From positions 124,001 to 188,000 of the forward strand of contig NZ_ARYK01000006.1 of NCBI RefSeq assembly GCF_000685275.1: DNA of 64,000 nt, written 5' to 3'. Source of the stretch: Hyphomonas johnsonii MHS-2 (GTDB lineage Bacteria; Pseudomonadota; Alphaproteobacteria; Caulobacterales; Hyphomonadaceae). The notes below the pieces were generated by a model. The model was not told where the DNA came from. It was given only the letters and a program-made list of their open reading frames with translations, and did no database searches. A program made the translations under genes and the position numbers. Shown piece by piece: positions 25,884-35,148 of this stretch (its first letter is position 1; every line of letters begins with the position of its first letter).

Positions 25884-26945
25884 GTGTCGAGGGCTCTGGT
25901 CTGGGCAAGTGCGTTTTTGGTGGCTGGCTGTCTGGCCGCTCCGCTCGCGTCCGCGCAGGCATCCCCTCCCAGGCTCGAAGGCGAATTGCACCCGGTAGTG
26001 CCTGACGCGGTCATCCGCGAGCATTTCAGCGGGTGCTGCCGCACCGGCTACACCGTCGACACTGACGGCCGGGCGCGCGACATCACGGTGGAGTGCACGT
26101 CACCCGTCTTCAGTTCTGCGGCGATCGATGCAATTGCATCGGCGACATTCAAGCCGGCGCGGATCTTGGGACTTCCGATCCGCACAACCGGCCAGTCGCA
26201 CATGGTGACGTTCGAGATGCCGGGCGAGACAGGGATATGCGCGGAGGGCAATCACGCATGGAACAACCTGATCGCCCTGGGCGAAGAAGCCTTTCCCTTC
26301 CTGACAATGGATACAGGCACGATGGCGCCCTATGCGACGGACGCGTTGCGCGCCGTCGGCGTCGCGCGGGGCTGGGCCGCCTATTACACGACATTGGATT
26401 TCGAGACGCCGTGCGGGCCGCATCCGGGCTATGTGCCGTCCATCCAGGACTCCGAGCAGATCGAGACAATGGATTGGGACGCCTTGCGCCAGACAGGCGC
26501 GGCTTTCGAAAAGGTCTTCGCCTGGATGAACTGCCGGGACGACATGCTCAAGGCCTATGCCGAACAGGCCGTCGCCTGGCATGCCGAATATGATTCCGCC
26601 CCGGCCAACCGGATCGAGCACTGGACCGGCAGCGAAATGGATCGGTTGATCGCGGGCGAGCGCTCCCGCTATCGTCACGACCTGAAATTCATGAAGATTT
26701 ACGCAGGCCAGATCGTGCGCCGCGAACAGGTCTTGCAGGATCAGGGAAGTGCGGACCCTGGATCGCCTTCAGAGCGGGAAGTTGTGCCCACCTATCGCGA
26801 GCCGGGCCTGACGGAGCACGAATGGACCGCCGCCGACCAATTCTTCTACGAGCAGGGGCCGGGTCCGCATCAGGCCTGCCTCGACAATGCGTCGACCTAT
26901 GGCGCCAAGCAGGCCTGCCTCGGGACATGGTGGGGAAGCAAGTAG
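25884..26945 (+). CDS. Secreted protein with TonB C-terminal-like domain
   Basis: A 353-residue protein starting at GTG 25884 with a signal peptide ending around residue 24 (LAAPLASAQA). Residues about 40-110 (RTGYTVDTDGRARDITVECTSPVFSSAAIDAIASATFKPA) match the TonB C-terminal fold, with the pattern xTVDxxGxxxxIxVxxSxPxxxFxxAAxxAxxxxxFxPA. The remaining 240 residues contain several Cys and Trp residues and no recognised domain. It probably lies in the periplasm. It is followed 3 nt later by a GNAT gene, with which it may be co-transcribed. Confidence 0.7.
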   Translation: MSRALVWASAFLVAGCLAAPLASAQASPPRLEGELHPVVPDAVIREHFSGCCRTGYTVDTDGRARDITVECTSPVFSSAAIDAIASATFKPARILGLPIRTTGQSHMVTFEMPGETGICAEGNHAWNNLIALGEEAFPFLTMDTGTMAPYATDALRAVGVARGWAAYYTTLDFETPCGPHPGYVPSIQDSEQIETMDWDALRQTGAAFEKVFAWMNCRDDMLKAYAEQAVAWHAEYDSAPANRIEHWTGSEMDRLIAGERSRYRHDLKFMKIYAGQIVRREQVLQDQGSADPGSPSEREVVPTYREPGLTEHEWTAADQFFYEQGPGPHQACLDNASTYGAKQACLGTWWGSK

Positions 26946-26948
26946 GCC

Positions 26949-27569
26949 ATGGCTGACGGTATTCCGGTGACCCGTATTGAAGTGCCGCTGAGCCGGGTGA
27001 ATGCGATCCGGGCGGCGGTGCGGGCCGTGACCCACCTTGGCGACACGGCAGACGCGTCGCGCCTCGTGCGGGCCGACGATGCCACGGCCTTCCTCGAATT
27101 CCTTTCCGATCCTGTCGTGCACGCGCCGATCTATACGCTGCCGCGCCCGCTGACAGAGGCGAGCGTGCGGGCCTTCATCGCGGACCACATGGCCCAGCAT
27201 GCCGCCGGAGAGGGAATGCTGTTCATGCGCGATGATCCGCACGGCCGGATTCTCGGCTACAGCGACATCCAGGTCTGGCCGCACTGGGCCGCAGGTGAAC
27301 TCGGCGGCGCGCTGCACCCCTCCCTCCATCATCAGGGCAAGGGGACGCGTGGCGCAGAGCAGTCATTCGCCTGGATGTTCGAGACGCTGCACCTGGACGT
27401 GATCTGCGAAACCGCCAGCCTCGAAAACAAGCCGACGCACCGCATGCTGGATGCGCTCGGCTTCACGCGGAAGGGGCAGGTGGAAAGCATGCGTCCGGAC
27501 GGCACGCCGCGCGCATCGCTGGTCTGGGAAATCACGCAGACCGACTGGTTCCGCCTGCATCCGGCCTGA
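26949..27569 (+). CDS. GNAT family N-acetyltransferase
   Basis: A 206-residue protein with the GNAT/RimJ-type fold. The core is ARGYSDIQVWPHWAAGELGGALHPSLHHQGKGTRGAEQSFAWM, including the acetyl-CoA-binding QGKGTRGA pyrophosphate loop, then ETASLENKPTHRMLDALGFTRKG, typical of the RimJ/RimL-like acetyltransferase subgroup. It would transfer an acetyl group to a small molecule or protein N-terminus. The substrate is unknown. It lies right after the TonB-domain protein and convergent with the enoyl-CoA hydratase gene. Confidence 0.82.
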   Translation: MADGIPVTRIEVPLSRVNAIRAAVRAVTHLGDTADASRLVRADDATAFLEFLSDPVVHAPIYTLPRPLTEASVRAFIADHMAQHAAGEGMLFMRDDPHGRILGYSDIQVWPHWAAGELGGALHPSLHHQGKGTRGAEQSFAWMFETLHLDVICETASLENKPTHRMLDALGFTRKGQVESMRPDGTPRASLVWEITQTDWFRLHPA

Positions 27570-27572
27570 GGG

Positions 27573-28352
27573 TCAGAAGGCGCCGTGGCGGCCCTTGCCC
27601 GCGGCGAAGGCTGTCGCGCCGTCCAGCGTTTCGCCCGACCTCAATACGCCGAGGCCACCTTCGACTTCCGCGCGCAAGGCCGCGTCCATGTCGAGGCTCC
27701 ACTGGCGCATCGCCGACAGGCGGTCGGCCCGCATGCATGTCTGCGGGAAGGCGGCAATGTCCCTGGCGAGCGCAAGCGCGCGGTCGAGCGCCTTGCCGGA
27801 TGGCGCCGCATAGTTCGCCAGGCCGATGGCCATTGCCTCGTCGGGGCCGACTTCGCGGCCGGTCAGGATCAGGTCCATGGCACGCGAGGCGCCGATCAGG
27901 CGGGGCAGGCGGATCGTGCCGCCGTCGATCAGCGGTACCCCGAAGCGTCGGCAGAACACGCCGAACCGGGCCGTGTCGGATGCAACCCGCAGGTCGCACC
28001 ACAGCGCCAGCTCCAGGCCACCGGCGACGGCGAAGCCTTCGACCGCCGCAATCACGGGCTTTGACAGGGTTAACCGTGTCGGGCCCATCGGTCCCATGTC
28101 ACCCTCCGCGCGGACGGGGTTGCCCTTGCCGGCCGAGACGGCTTTCAGGTCAGCGCCGGCGCAGAAATTTCCCTCCGCGCCAGTCAGGATGGCGACCGAC
28201 AGGGCAGCATCCGCATCGAACGCCTTGAACGTGTCGTACAGTGCCACTGCCGAGTCCCGGTCGACGGCATTGCGGGCATGCGGCCGGTTGATGGTGACAA
28301 CAAGGACGTTGCCTTCCTGGCGGACGTCGACGCTGCCCTGCGTATCGGTCAT
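27573..28352 (-). CDS. Enoyl-CoA hydratase/crotonase family protein
   Basis: A 259-residue crotonase-fold protein. Oxyanion-hole segments are VAILTGAEGNFCAGADLKAV and KPVIAAVEGFAVAGGLELALWCDLRVA. The acidic catalytic position is in GVPLIDGGTIRLPRLIGASRAMDLILTGREVGPDEAMAIGL, where Asp stands in the usual Glu region, so the exact reaction (hydration, isomerisation or other) is unclear. It starts inside the stop of the alpha/beta hydrolase gene (4-nt overlap). The pair may degrade an acyl-CoA compound. Confidence 0.85.
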   Translation of the reverse strand: MTDTQGSVDVRQEGNVLVVTINRPHARNAVDRDSAVALYDTFKAFDADAALSVAILTGAEGNFCAGADLKAVSAGKGNPVRAEGDMGPMGPTRLTLSKPVIAAVEGFAVAGGLELALWCDLRVASDTARFGVFCRRFGVPLIDGGTIRLPRLIGASRAMDLILTGREVGPDEAMAIGLANYAAPSGKALDRALALARDIAAFPQTCMRADRLSAMRQWSLDMDAALRAEVEGGLGVLRSGETLDGATAFAAGKGRHGAF

Positions 28353-29272
28353 GACGCGCCAGCCTCTGCGTCTGCGGGCGCGTGGCGGCCAAGGAAGGGG
28401 ACCAGCCGGTCCAGCAGAGCCGGCACGATGCGGTCGGGCAGGTCATGGCCCCATTTCTCGATCACCTCGATCTCGGCACCGGGGATGCGCCGGGCAATGT
28501 CGCGCCCGCAGTCGACCTTGATCAGCGGGTCCATCGCACCGTGCAGGACGAGCGTCGGCTGGGTGACCGATGCCAGTCGTTCATGCCAGCGTGGCTGGGC
28601 AAGGATCGCCGCATATTGCCGGGCGACGCCGAATGGCCGGTCGGAGCGGTTGAAATCCGCCTTGGTCTGGGCGCGTATCTCGTTGTCCCTGGCGCGGATG
28701 TCGTCGTGCGAGCCAATGGCCCGGCGCGAGGCGACGGCGAGGTCGGCAATGGCGTCGGCGGTGCGCATCTCGGGCACGGCGGTAAGGGCGGCCTGTGCGG
28801 CTGGATCGGACGGCGGCAGGCCCGGCGCACCCGACGTGGTCATCACGGGGACAAGCGTGCGGACACGCTCTGGATGGTTCAGGGCGATCAGCTGCACGAT
28901 CATGCCGCCCATGGACGCGCCCATCACGTCTGCCTGCTGCGCGCCCAGGGCGGAGATCAGCGCAGCGGCATCGGCGGCCATGTCATCCAGCAGGTAAGGC
29001 ACCACATCGCGCGGCGCCTTGCCCTCCGCGACCGCCTTCAGGATGTCGCGCGGGGCTGGCGGCACCTGGCCGGTAAATTCCGTGCTGAGGCCGATGTCGC
29101 GATTGTCGAATGTGATGACGCGGCGTCCGGCATCGGCTAGGCCACGTTTCAGGCTCTCCGGCCAACGGGTCAGCTGGCCCGAAAACCCCGACACGAGCAG
29201 CATCATCGGGTCATTGGGCGACCCGGTTTCCTCATATTCGATCTCGATACCGTTCGCCTTGATCCGCGCCAT
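28349..29272 (-). CDS. Alpha/beta fold hydrolase
   Basis: A 307-residue alpha/beta hydrolase with the oxyanion segment LLVSGFSGQLTRWPESL, RVITFDNRDIGLSTEF, the nucleophile elbow DVMGASMGGMIVQLIAL (Ser in GASMGG), LHGAMDPLI and EKWGHDLPD with the catalytic His. It belongs to the esterase/carboxylesterase-like branch; the substrate is not evident. It is upstream in an operon with the enoyl-CoA hydratase, sharing the ATGA overlap. Confidence 0.87.
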   Translation of the reverse strand: MARIKANGIEIEYEETGSPNDPMMLLVSGFSGQLTRWPESLKRGLADAGRRVITFDNRDIGLSTEFTGQVPPAPRDILKAVAEGKAPRDVVPYLLDDMAADAAALISALGAQQADVMGASMGGMIVQLIALNHPERVRTLVPVMTTSGAPGLPPSDPAAQAALTAVPEMRTADAIADLAVASRRAIGSHDDIRARDNEIRAQTKADFNRSDRPFGVARQYAAILAQPRWHERLASVTQPTLVLHGAMDPLIKVDCGRDIARRIPGAEIEVIEKWGHDLPDRIVPALLDRLVPFLGRHAPADAEAGAS

Positions 29273-29338
29273 GCTGGCCTCCCTGTGTCTGCGAGTGCTT
29301 CCGGCAGAATAGTCGGCAGGGTGCCGGGCCCGTTGATG

Positions 29339-30520
29339 CTAGCGGCCGAGTTCCTTCATCGCTTCGTCAAGGCCGCCCAGTGTCAGCTCGAACATGCGGT
29401 GCCCGCCGATGAGTTCACGGATCAGCTGGATGGAGCCGGTATAGTCCCAGGCGCCCTCCTTGACCGGGTTCAGCCAGACAAGGTGCGGGAAGCGCTCGAC
29501 GAAGCGCTGGATCCAGATACCGCCGGCTTCCTCGTTCCAGTGCTCCACCGAGCCGCCGGCATAGGTGATCTCGTAGGGGCTCATCGTGGCATCGCCGACA
29601 ATGATGACCTTGTAGTCGGACGGGAACTTGTTCAGCACGTCCCAGGTCGGGATGCGATTGTTCATGCGGCGGCGATTGTCCTTCCAAAGGCCCTCATAGG
29701 GGCAGTTGTGGAAGTAGTAGTATTCGAGCGTCTTGATCTCGGACTTGGCGGCCGAGAAGAGCTCTTCCATGATCCGCACATAGGGGTCCATCGAACCGCC
29801 GACATCGAGCAGCAGGAGCACCGACACCGCGTTGCGCTTTTCCGGGCGCATCTCGATGTCGAGATAGCCCTGGCGCGCGGTGTTGCGAATGGTGGCATCG
29901 AGATCGAGTTCATCCGGCGCGCCCTTGCGGGCCCATTTACGCAGGCGCTTCATGGCGACCTTGATGTTGCGGGTGCCGAGTTCGACATTGTCGTCGTAAT
30001 TCTTGAATTCGCGCTTGTCCCAGACTTTCACCGCGCGGCGGTGGCGCGACTTTTCCTGGCCGATGCGCACGCCTTCCGGATTGTAGCCATTGGCGCCGAA
30101 GGGAGAGGTGCCACCCGTGCCGATCCACTTGTTGCCGCCTTCGTGCCGCTTCTTCTGCTCTTCGAGGCGCTGTTTCAGCGTTTCCATGAGCTTTTCGAAC
30201 CCGCCCATGGCTTCGATCTCTTCCATCTCTTCCTTGGAGAGGAATTTTTCCGACATCTTGCGCAGCCATTCTTCCGGCAGGTCGGTGACGTCCACGGCGT
30301 CCGCCATGCTGTCGAGCCCCTTGAAGACGTGGCCGAACACCTTGTCGAACTTGTCGATATTGCGTTCGTCCTTCACCAGCGCGGCGCGCGAGAGGTAGTA
30401 GAAATCCGTCACCTCCATGTCGATGACCTGCTTGTCCATGGCTTCCATGAGCATCAGGTATTCCTTCAGCGTCACAGGCACTTTGGCTTCACGCAGTTCA
30501 TTGAAGAAGTTGAGGAACAT
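29339..30520 (-). CDS. VWA domain protein (CoxE-like)
   Basis: A 393-residue protein. The N-terminal half is a helical region with charged repeats (EEMEEIEAMGGFEKLMETLKQRLEEQKKRHEGG); the C-terminal half is a von Willebrand A domain. Its MIDAS motif reads LLLLDVGGSMDPYVRIM, i.e. D-x-G-G-S, a variant common in the CoxE-like family. Such proteins pair with MoxR AAA+ ATPases and act in cofactor or metal insertion. The MoxR gene is on the same strand but 2.9 kb upstream, with three unrelated genes in between. Confidence 0.85.
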   Translation of the reverse strand: MFLNFFNELREAKVPVTLKEYLMLMEAMDKQVIDMEVTDFYYLSRAALVKDERNIDKFDKVFGHVFKGLDSMADAVDVTDLPEEWLRKMSEKFLSKEEMEEIEAMGGFEKLMETLKQRLEEQKKRHEGGNKWIGTGGTSPFGANGYNPEGVRIGQEKSRHRRAVKVWDKREFKNYDDNVELGTRNIKVAMKRLRKWARKGAPDELDLDATIRNTARQGYLDIEMRPEKRNAVSVLLLLDVGGSMDPYVRIMEELFSAAKSEIKTLEYYYFHNCPYEGLWKDNRRRMNNRIPTWDVLNKFPSDYKVIIVGDATMSPYEITYAGGSVEHWNEEAGGIWIQRFVERFPHLVWLNPVKEGAWDYTGSIQLIRELIGGHRMFELTLGGLDEAMKELGR

Positions 30521-30642
30521 GGCGGAGTCTTTCGCTTGAATATGCTGCGAAGATAGCCCGCCTCGGCAGCCATGTCCAAGCTGACGCAGCGAAAAGGCCT
30601 GCGCTCATGTTCCATTCACCCGGCGGAAGGTAGACAAAGCCC

Positions 30643-31401
30643 ATGCTAAAAGCGTTCCTGATCCTGCTCGCGGGCCTTTCCGCCGCGCCGGCCAGCCTGG
30701 CTGCGCCTGCCGCCGGCGTCGGCACGTGTGCGGGCAAACCCGAACAGGCCTGCCTGTTTGAAACGATCTGGACGGCCGCAGGCGCCCTGCCGGCCACGAA
30801 GCAGCAGCGCCTCGCACCCCTGTTTCTCGATACGGTGCGCCTCAGCCCTGATTCTGCCCTCGTGCAGACGTGGCAGGCACGCCTGCCCGGCGTGAAGCCG
30901 GCCGCGCCGCGCGCCGCAAACTATGCCGAAGACCAGGCCAGGGCGGTGATCGCGGAAACTGGCTGGGCCAGCTTTACGGCCCGGGCGCGGGCAGGCGGTG
31001 CGCCGTTCAATCTGGGGCGGCCGGAAATCATGGCCGCCGGCGTACGCCTGGCCCCCGACGCGGCAACCGCGCGCCGCCTGATCGATGCGATGTTCGATCT
31101 TGCCGTGTCCGGCGCTTCGCATTCCCGTCTGGAGGGCGATTTCGAAACGCAGGATTTCGGCCACGCGCTGGCCGAGCTGTCGATGCAGCGCTGTGATCTC
31201 GTGGCGTTCGATCGCGCTGTCGCCCTTACCGCAGCGCCGGATGGCCTGCGCTACGCGCTGTGGCGGGCCCGCATCACCGGTGGGGCGTCTGCGCTGGCGT
31301 CCCGCATCGCGTATAATGCGGATGCCGACGACACCCGCCATGTGCGCCAGGCGCTGGAAGGCTATCGTCCCATCCTGGCCCTCGGATACTGCAACCGGTA
31401 A
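30643..31401 (+). CDS. Predicted secreted protein, unknown function
   Basis: A 252-residue protein with a signal peptide (MLKAFLILLAGLSAAPASLA, cleavage around residue 20) and no recognised domain. The mature part is Ala/Arg rich and predicted helical. Cys residues at GTCAGKPEQACLF and at CDLVAF may form disulfides. The gene lies on the plus strand between VWA and DUF2270 genes. I see no homologue and give only location and export as supportable. Confidence 0.65.
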   Translation: MLKAFLILLAGLSAAPASLAAPAAGVGTCAGKPEQACLFETIWTAAGALPATKQQRLAPLFLDTVRLSPDSALVQTWQARLPGVKPAAPRAANYAEDQARAVIAETGWASFTARARAGGAPFNLGRPEIMAAGVRLAPDAATARRLIDAMFDLAVSGASHSRLEGDFETQDFGHALAELSMQRCDLVAFDRAVALTAAPDGLRYALWRARITGGASALASRIAYNADADDTRHVRQALEGYRPILALGYCNR

Positions 31402-31464
31402 TCGTCATGGCACGTTGCTTCGCCCCCTATCCGTGTCCGGTGAACAGGTCCATAAGAGGCGCCG

Positions 31465-32244
31465 ATGACTGAGTTTAATGATGATCATGATGCCGTCGAT
31501 CCTGACGGCGACCCGCCCGAAGCGATTTGCGGCAACAAGGAAGTCGGTGCCCTTGCGCACCTCTACCGTGCCGAGGTGTACCGGTCGACGGTCTGGCGCC
31601 AGCGGCTTGACCAGACCACGAACTGGGCCGTCATCTCGACCGGCATCGGCCTGTCGGTCGCCTTTGCCAACGCGCAGGCTTCGCCCTTTCCGATCGTCCT
31701 GGTCGGGGCATTGTGTATCGTGTTCCTGACGCTGGAATCGCGGCGCTACCGTTTCTTCTACGTCTGGCGCTTCCGCGCGCGTGTGCTGGAAATTGCGTTC
31801 TACGTGCCGATGCTGCGCGGGGAGGGGGCGCGCATCCCGCTCGACCGTGGCACCGCCCTGTCGGACGATTACGAAAAACCGAAATACCGCATCTCGATGA
31901 TCCGGGCGGTCGGCCGGCGCCTGCGCCGCAATTATGGCTGGCTGTTCGCCATTCTCGGCGCGGCCTATTTCGCCAAGATCGCGATCCACCCCACCGATGT
32001 CGACACCTGGACGCAATACATGCGCCGCGCCCATATCGGCCCGATCCCGGGCTGGCTGGCCATTACGGGCGGCCTTGTCTTCCATGCCACCTGGATCGGC
32101 ATTGCCGTCAAGACCTGGCTCGACGAGCGCTACGACAAGTCAAAGATGGCCGACTTCCTGAAAAGCCGCGAAGACGTGAACCAACGCGCAAACGCCCTCG
32201 AACGCGAAGACGTCCAGGCCGAAATGGATATCCTCGGGCGTTAG
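31465..32244 (+). CDS. DUF2270 integral membrane protein
   Basis: A 259-residue protein with the DUF2270 signature NKEVGALAHLYRAEVYRSTVWRQRLDQTTNWAV and FLTLESRRYRFFYVWRFRARVLEIAFYVPMLRGEG. Four hydrophobic helices are visible (about 52-75, 80-98, 156-175 and 200-222). The C-terminus is charged and cytoplasmic. The function is unknown. Bacterial members occur as single genes. It is convergent with the LuxR regulator, with 7 nt between the stop codons. Confidence 0.85.
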   Translation: MTEFNDDHDAVDPDGDPPEAICGNKEVGALAHLYRAEVYRSTVWRQRLDQTTNWAVISTGIGLSVAFANAQASPFPIVLVGALCIVFLTLESRRYRFFYVWRFRARVLEIAFYVPMLRGEGARIPLDRGTALSDDYEKPKYRISMIRAVGRRLRRNYGWLFAILGAAYFAKIAIHPTDVDTWTQYMRRAHIGPIPGWLAITGGLVFHATWIGIAVKTWLDERYDKSKMADFLKSREDVNQRANALEREDVQAEMDILGR

Positions 32245-32251
32245 AGTGGCG

Positions 32252-33355
32252 TCAATGGTGCGCCGCCAGTATCCCAACGATCATCGCAACAAGGGCCGCT
32301 TGACGGGTGACCCCGGTCTTGCTGAAGACGGCTTTGAGGTGGCTCCGGGCCGCTGCCAGCTTGATTTTCAGGTTCTTGGCGGCTTGGCGCAAATCCAGGC
32401 CTTGAGCGAGTTCCATGGCAAGTTCCGCCTCACGTGCCGTCAATCCAAAGGCTTCCGCCAGCGCTTGCGATTGAACGTCCGCCAGGTTCGCACTCGGGTG
32501 CAGGACGACCAGCACCAGGGTCTCGGCATCGCCTTCCACGAGCTGGTCTTCCACTTCCTGCCGGATCTCGTTTCTGAGCACACTCGCCTGCACCATCCAG
32601 AATGCGCCGCGTACATCTCGCATCAGGCACGTACCAGACTGCCCGGTGCCGACGCAGTGACGCAGCGTCGTGCGCCATCTCTGAGCAGACGGGGCATCCA
32701 ATGCGCGAATGTCTCCGGATCGTGATGAAAGGAGTGTCTGGTCTGAAATCACTTTTTCAGCCGACCGGTTCATCCATCGGATTTTCCCCGTTTCTGACAT
32801 GATCATGCAGGCTGTCGGCAGGCTCTGGAATGCACTTTCCAGAAGAGTCATGTCGTCGGACAGATTCCCCAACCGTTCTCGAAGACGCATCGCGCGGCAC
32901 ATGTGCGGCGTGATGGTCTCCATGCGCATCACGTCTTCTGGTGAGAACAAGCCGATCGATGGAGAGCGGTACAAGCTGAAGCAGGCAATGTGCCTGGGTG
33001 ACTGGATAATCTGGGATGCCAAGGAATCCACGGTTCCGGATGCATCCAGGATATCCGCTTTGTAGTCTGGATCGATCTGATCCAGAGGAGCCAGCATGTA
33101 TCCTGTGACAACGGTTCCTGACCTGGCGCGTTCAAACCGCTGCATCCAGATGTCGTTTTTCCAATGGTGCAGGTTGTAGGCGCTGGTGACGCTCTCATCG
33201 ACACTCGTTTGCTGGAGGAGCGTTCGGCTGGGACTTACCACCACCAGCGCGCTTGAGTGTGCATTGAACATGCTTTCGAGCGTTCCGACCGTTCGTGTCC
33301 ATGCCTGGTCATCGAATGCGGAATCGTAGATGGAATCCAACAGGCCGGTGAGCAC
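32252..33355 (-). CDS. LuxR-type transcriptional regulator, lower GC than neighbours
   Basis: A 367-residue protein starting at GTG 33355, which has a strong ribosome site (AAAGGGGGAT) upstream. The C-terminal 60 residues are a LuxR/GerE HTH: LTAREAELAMELAQGLDLRQAAKNLKIKLAAARSHLKAVF. The N-terminal 300 residues contain a PAS-like segment (TACMIMSETGKIRWMNRSAEKVIS) and resemble LuxR regulators with sensory domains. GC content in two 60-base rows I counted was 52 and 55 percent, against 65 percent in a row of the MoxR gene, suggesting later acquisition. The target is unknown. Confidence 0.83.
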   Translation of the reverse strand: MLTGLLDSIYDSAFDDQAWTRTVGTLESMFNAHSSALVVVSPSRTLLQQTSVDESVTSAYNLHHWKNDIWMQRFERARSGTVVTGYMLAPLDQIDPDYKADILDASGTVDSLASQIIQSPRHIACFSLYRSPSIGLFSPEDVMRMETITPHMCRAMRLRERLGNLSDDMTLLESAFQSLPTACMIMSETGKIRWMNRSAEKVISDQTLLSSRSGDIRALDAPSAQRWRTTLRHCVGTGQSGTCLMRDVRGAFWMVQASVLRNEIRQEVEDQLVEGDAETLVLVVLHPSANLADVQSQALAEAFGLTAREAELAMELAQGLDLRQAAKNLKIKLAAARSHLKAVFSKTGVTRQAALVAMIVGILAAHH

Positions 33356-33463
33356 CAGCTTATCCCCCTTTCAGGCGGAGGATTATGCGCTTTCAACCAT
33401 GAAATGCAAGCCGGCGGCGAGGGCACCAGCCGTGTCAATCGGCGAGCGCCCCGGAACCGAACC

Positions 33464-34339
33464 TCAGCCCGCCGGGCCGCGGCGTCCGCCGCCGGGACCG
33501 TCCTGCCTGCGTGACAGGAAGGCGAGGCGTTCGAACAGGGCGACATCCTGCTCGTTCTTCAACAGCGCGCCGTGCAGCGGCGGCGTCAGGCGCTCGGGAT
33601 CCTTCTCGCGCAATGTCTCGAGGTCGATGTCCTCGTTCATCAGGAGTTTCAGCCAGTCGAGCAACTCGCTGGTCGATGGCTTCTTCTTCACGCCGGGCAG
33701 TTCGCGCATGGCGTAGAACGTGGTGAGGGCATCGCCGACGAGCTTCTTCTTGATTTCGGGGAAGTGCACGTCGATGATTTCGCGCATCGTTTCCTCGTCG
33801 GGAAACTTGATGAAGTGGAAGAAGCAGCGGCGCAGGAACGCGTCCGGCAGTTCCTTCTCGTTGTTCGACGTGATGATCACGATCGGACGCACCTTGGCCT
33901 TCACGACCTCGTTGGTCTCGTAGACATAGAACTCCATGCGGTCGAGTTCCTGCAGCAAGTCGTTCGGGAACTCGATGTCGGCCTTGTCGATCTCGTCGAT
34001 CAGCAGGACGGGGCGCTTCTTGGCGGTGAAGGCCTCCCACAGCTTGCCTTTCTTGATGTAGTTCTTGACGTCCTTGGCGCGCTCTTCGCCCATCTGGCCG
34101 TCACGCAGGCGGCTGACCGCATCATACTCGTAGAGGCCCTGGTTCGCCTTGGTCGTGGACTTGACGTGCCACTCGATCAGCTCGCAGCCGAGGGACTTGG
34201 CGACCTCGATGGCCAGCACGGTCTTGCCGGTGCCGGGTTCGCCCTTGACCAGGAGCGGACGCTCCAGCGCGATGGCAGCGTTAACCGCCACCCGCAGGTC
34301 GTCGGTCGCTACATAGTCCTTGGTGCCTTCAAAACGCAT
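33464..34339 (-). CDS. MoxR-family AAA+ ATPase
   Basis: A 291-residue AAA+ protein. Walker A is GEPGTGKTVLA, Walker B is PVLLIDEIDKAD, sensor 1 is IITSNNEKELPDAFLRRCFF. The start MRFEGTKDYVATDDL at 34339 is typical of MoxR ATPases that pair with VWA proteins. Such pairs insert metals or assemble enzymes. The Gly/Arg-rich tail is lineage specific. The partner VWA gene lies downstream beyond the LuxR/DUF2270/secreted block, which is unusual. Confidence 0.88.
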   Translation of the reverse strand: MRFEGTKDYVATDDLRVAVNAAIALERPLLVKGEPGTGKTVLAIEVAKSLGCELIEWHVKSTTKANQGLYEYDAVSRLRDGQMGEERAKDVKNYIKKGKLWEAFTAKKRPVLLIDEIDKADIEFPNDLLQELDRMEFYVYETNEVVKAKVRPIVIITSNNEKELPDAFLRRCFFHFIKFPDEETMREIIDVHFPEIKKKLVGDALTTFYAMRELPGVKKKPSTSELLDWLKLLMNEDIDLETLREKDPERLTPPLHGALLKNEQDVALFERLAFLSRRQDGPGGGRRGPAG

Positions 34340-34761
34340 GGGGCCGGGTCCTCTTTGAAACGTTGGCGCCACAATAGGGGTCCGATCCGGTGGGGCAAGC
34401 TCTGACGTGGCGAGAGGACTGTCATTCGGTGAAAAATGCGCAATTGACGCATTCCCCTACGGAAACGCGCTTCGCGCCGCCACTGCACTGTGGTATAGAG
34501 AATGTGCCATGCGCGCCGCCACAGAGCACCAGCTTCAGCTTAGCGTCGCGCCTGTCCATGACTTGCCATTCCTATGCAGGAAAGGCGCTTCCGGGCAGGT
34601 GCAGGCCGTATGATCCAAAATGCCCGATGATAACGGGCGCATGGCGCTAATCTCCCCGGAAATTCCGTGGTTGGTCCGTGTGCGCCTTAACGGATCGCAA
34701 TCATGCGTTAACGCCTTTCTGCAATTTTCATGGAAATTGGCAGGAATCGGATTCGCGCACG
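34340..34761. other. Gap of about 420 nt without a supported gene
   Basis: The stretch between the divergent moxR and flbT genes has two overlapping short open frames (34390-34650 and 34407-34613) that look non-coding: no ribosome site at the starts, and protein composition without a recognisable pattern. It contains a TTAA-N17-TTAAC pair at 34687-34712, treated separately. A small stem GCCCG/CGGGC with an ATGATAA loop (around 34623) has no T run. Otherwise I see nothing in it. Confidence 0.5.
34687..34712 (+). promoter_or_regulatory. TTAA-N17-TTAAC pair upstream of flbT
   Basis: Two CtrA-like half-sites (34687-34690 and 34708-34712) are separated by 17 nt instead of the canonical 7, one helical turn more. 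The pair ends 50 nt upstream of the flbT start codon. Flagellar regulators in dimorphic alphaproteobacteria are often under CtrA control; binding here is untested. Confidence 0.4.
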
Positions 34762-35148
34762 ATGCCCTTGAAGCTTTCCCTCAAGCCCGGCGAGACGTTT
34801 GTCGTCAATGGCGCGGTCGTTCGCAATGGCGACCGCCGCGGCGTGCTGTTGCTGGAAAACCAGGCCCGTGTGCTGCGCGAAAAGGACATCCTGCGCCCGA
34901 CGGATGCCACCACGCCGGTGCGGCGCGCCTATTTCGCCGTGATGCAGATGTACCTGCTCGGCGAGATTGACGGGCCGGCCTATACGCAGGCGGCAGAGGC
35001 GATCACGACCCTGCTCGCCACGGTGCAGAGCCCGGCCGAACGTGAGGCCGTCCTTGAAATATCCGCTGATGTGGCCGCCGCCGACCTCTACCGGGCGCTC
35101 AGCCGCTGTCGCAAGCTCATGGCGCTCGAAACAAACGGTGCCGGCTGA
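34762..35148 (+). CDS. flbT: FlbT, flagellin translation regulator
   Basis: A 128-residue protein. The N-terminal run MPLKLSLKPGETFVVNGAV and DRRGVLLLENQARVLREKDIL, followed by TPVRRAYFAVMQMYL, is diagnostic for FlbT. In Caulobacter FlbT binds the 5' leader of flagellin mRNA and promotes its decay until the hook is finished, together with FlaF. Here flaF and the flagellin genes are not adjacent. The stop overlaps the start of the next small gene (TGATG), so the two are translated together. A paired TTAA site lies 50 nt upstream. Confidence 0.92.
   Translation: MPLKLSLKPGETFVVNGAVVRNGDRRGVLLLENQARVLREKDILRPTDATTPVRRAYFAVMQMYLLGEIDGPAYTQAAEAITTLLATVQSPAEREAVLEISADVAAADLYRALSRCRKLMALETNGAG

Noticed and set aside
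34390..34650. Two overlapping frames upstream of flbT
   Set aside because: No ribosome site, no recognised pattern and mutual overlap; better taken as an intergenic region.
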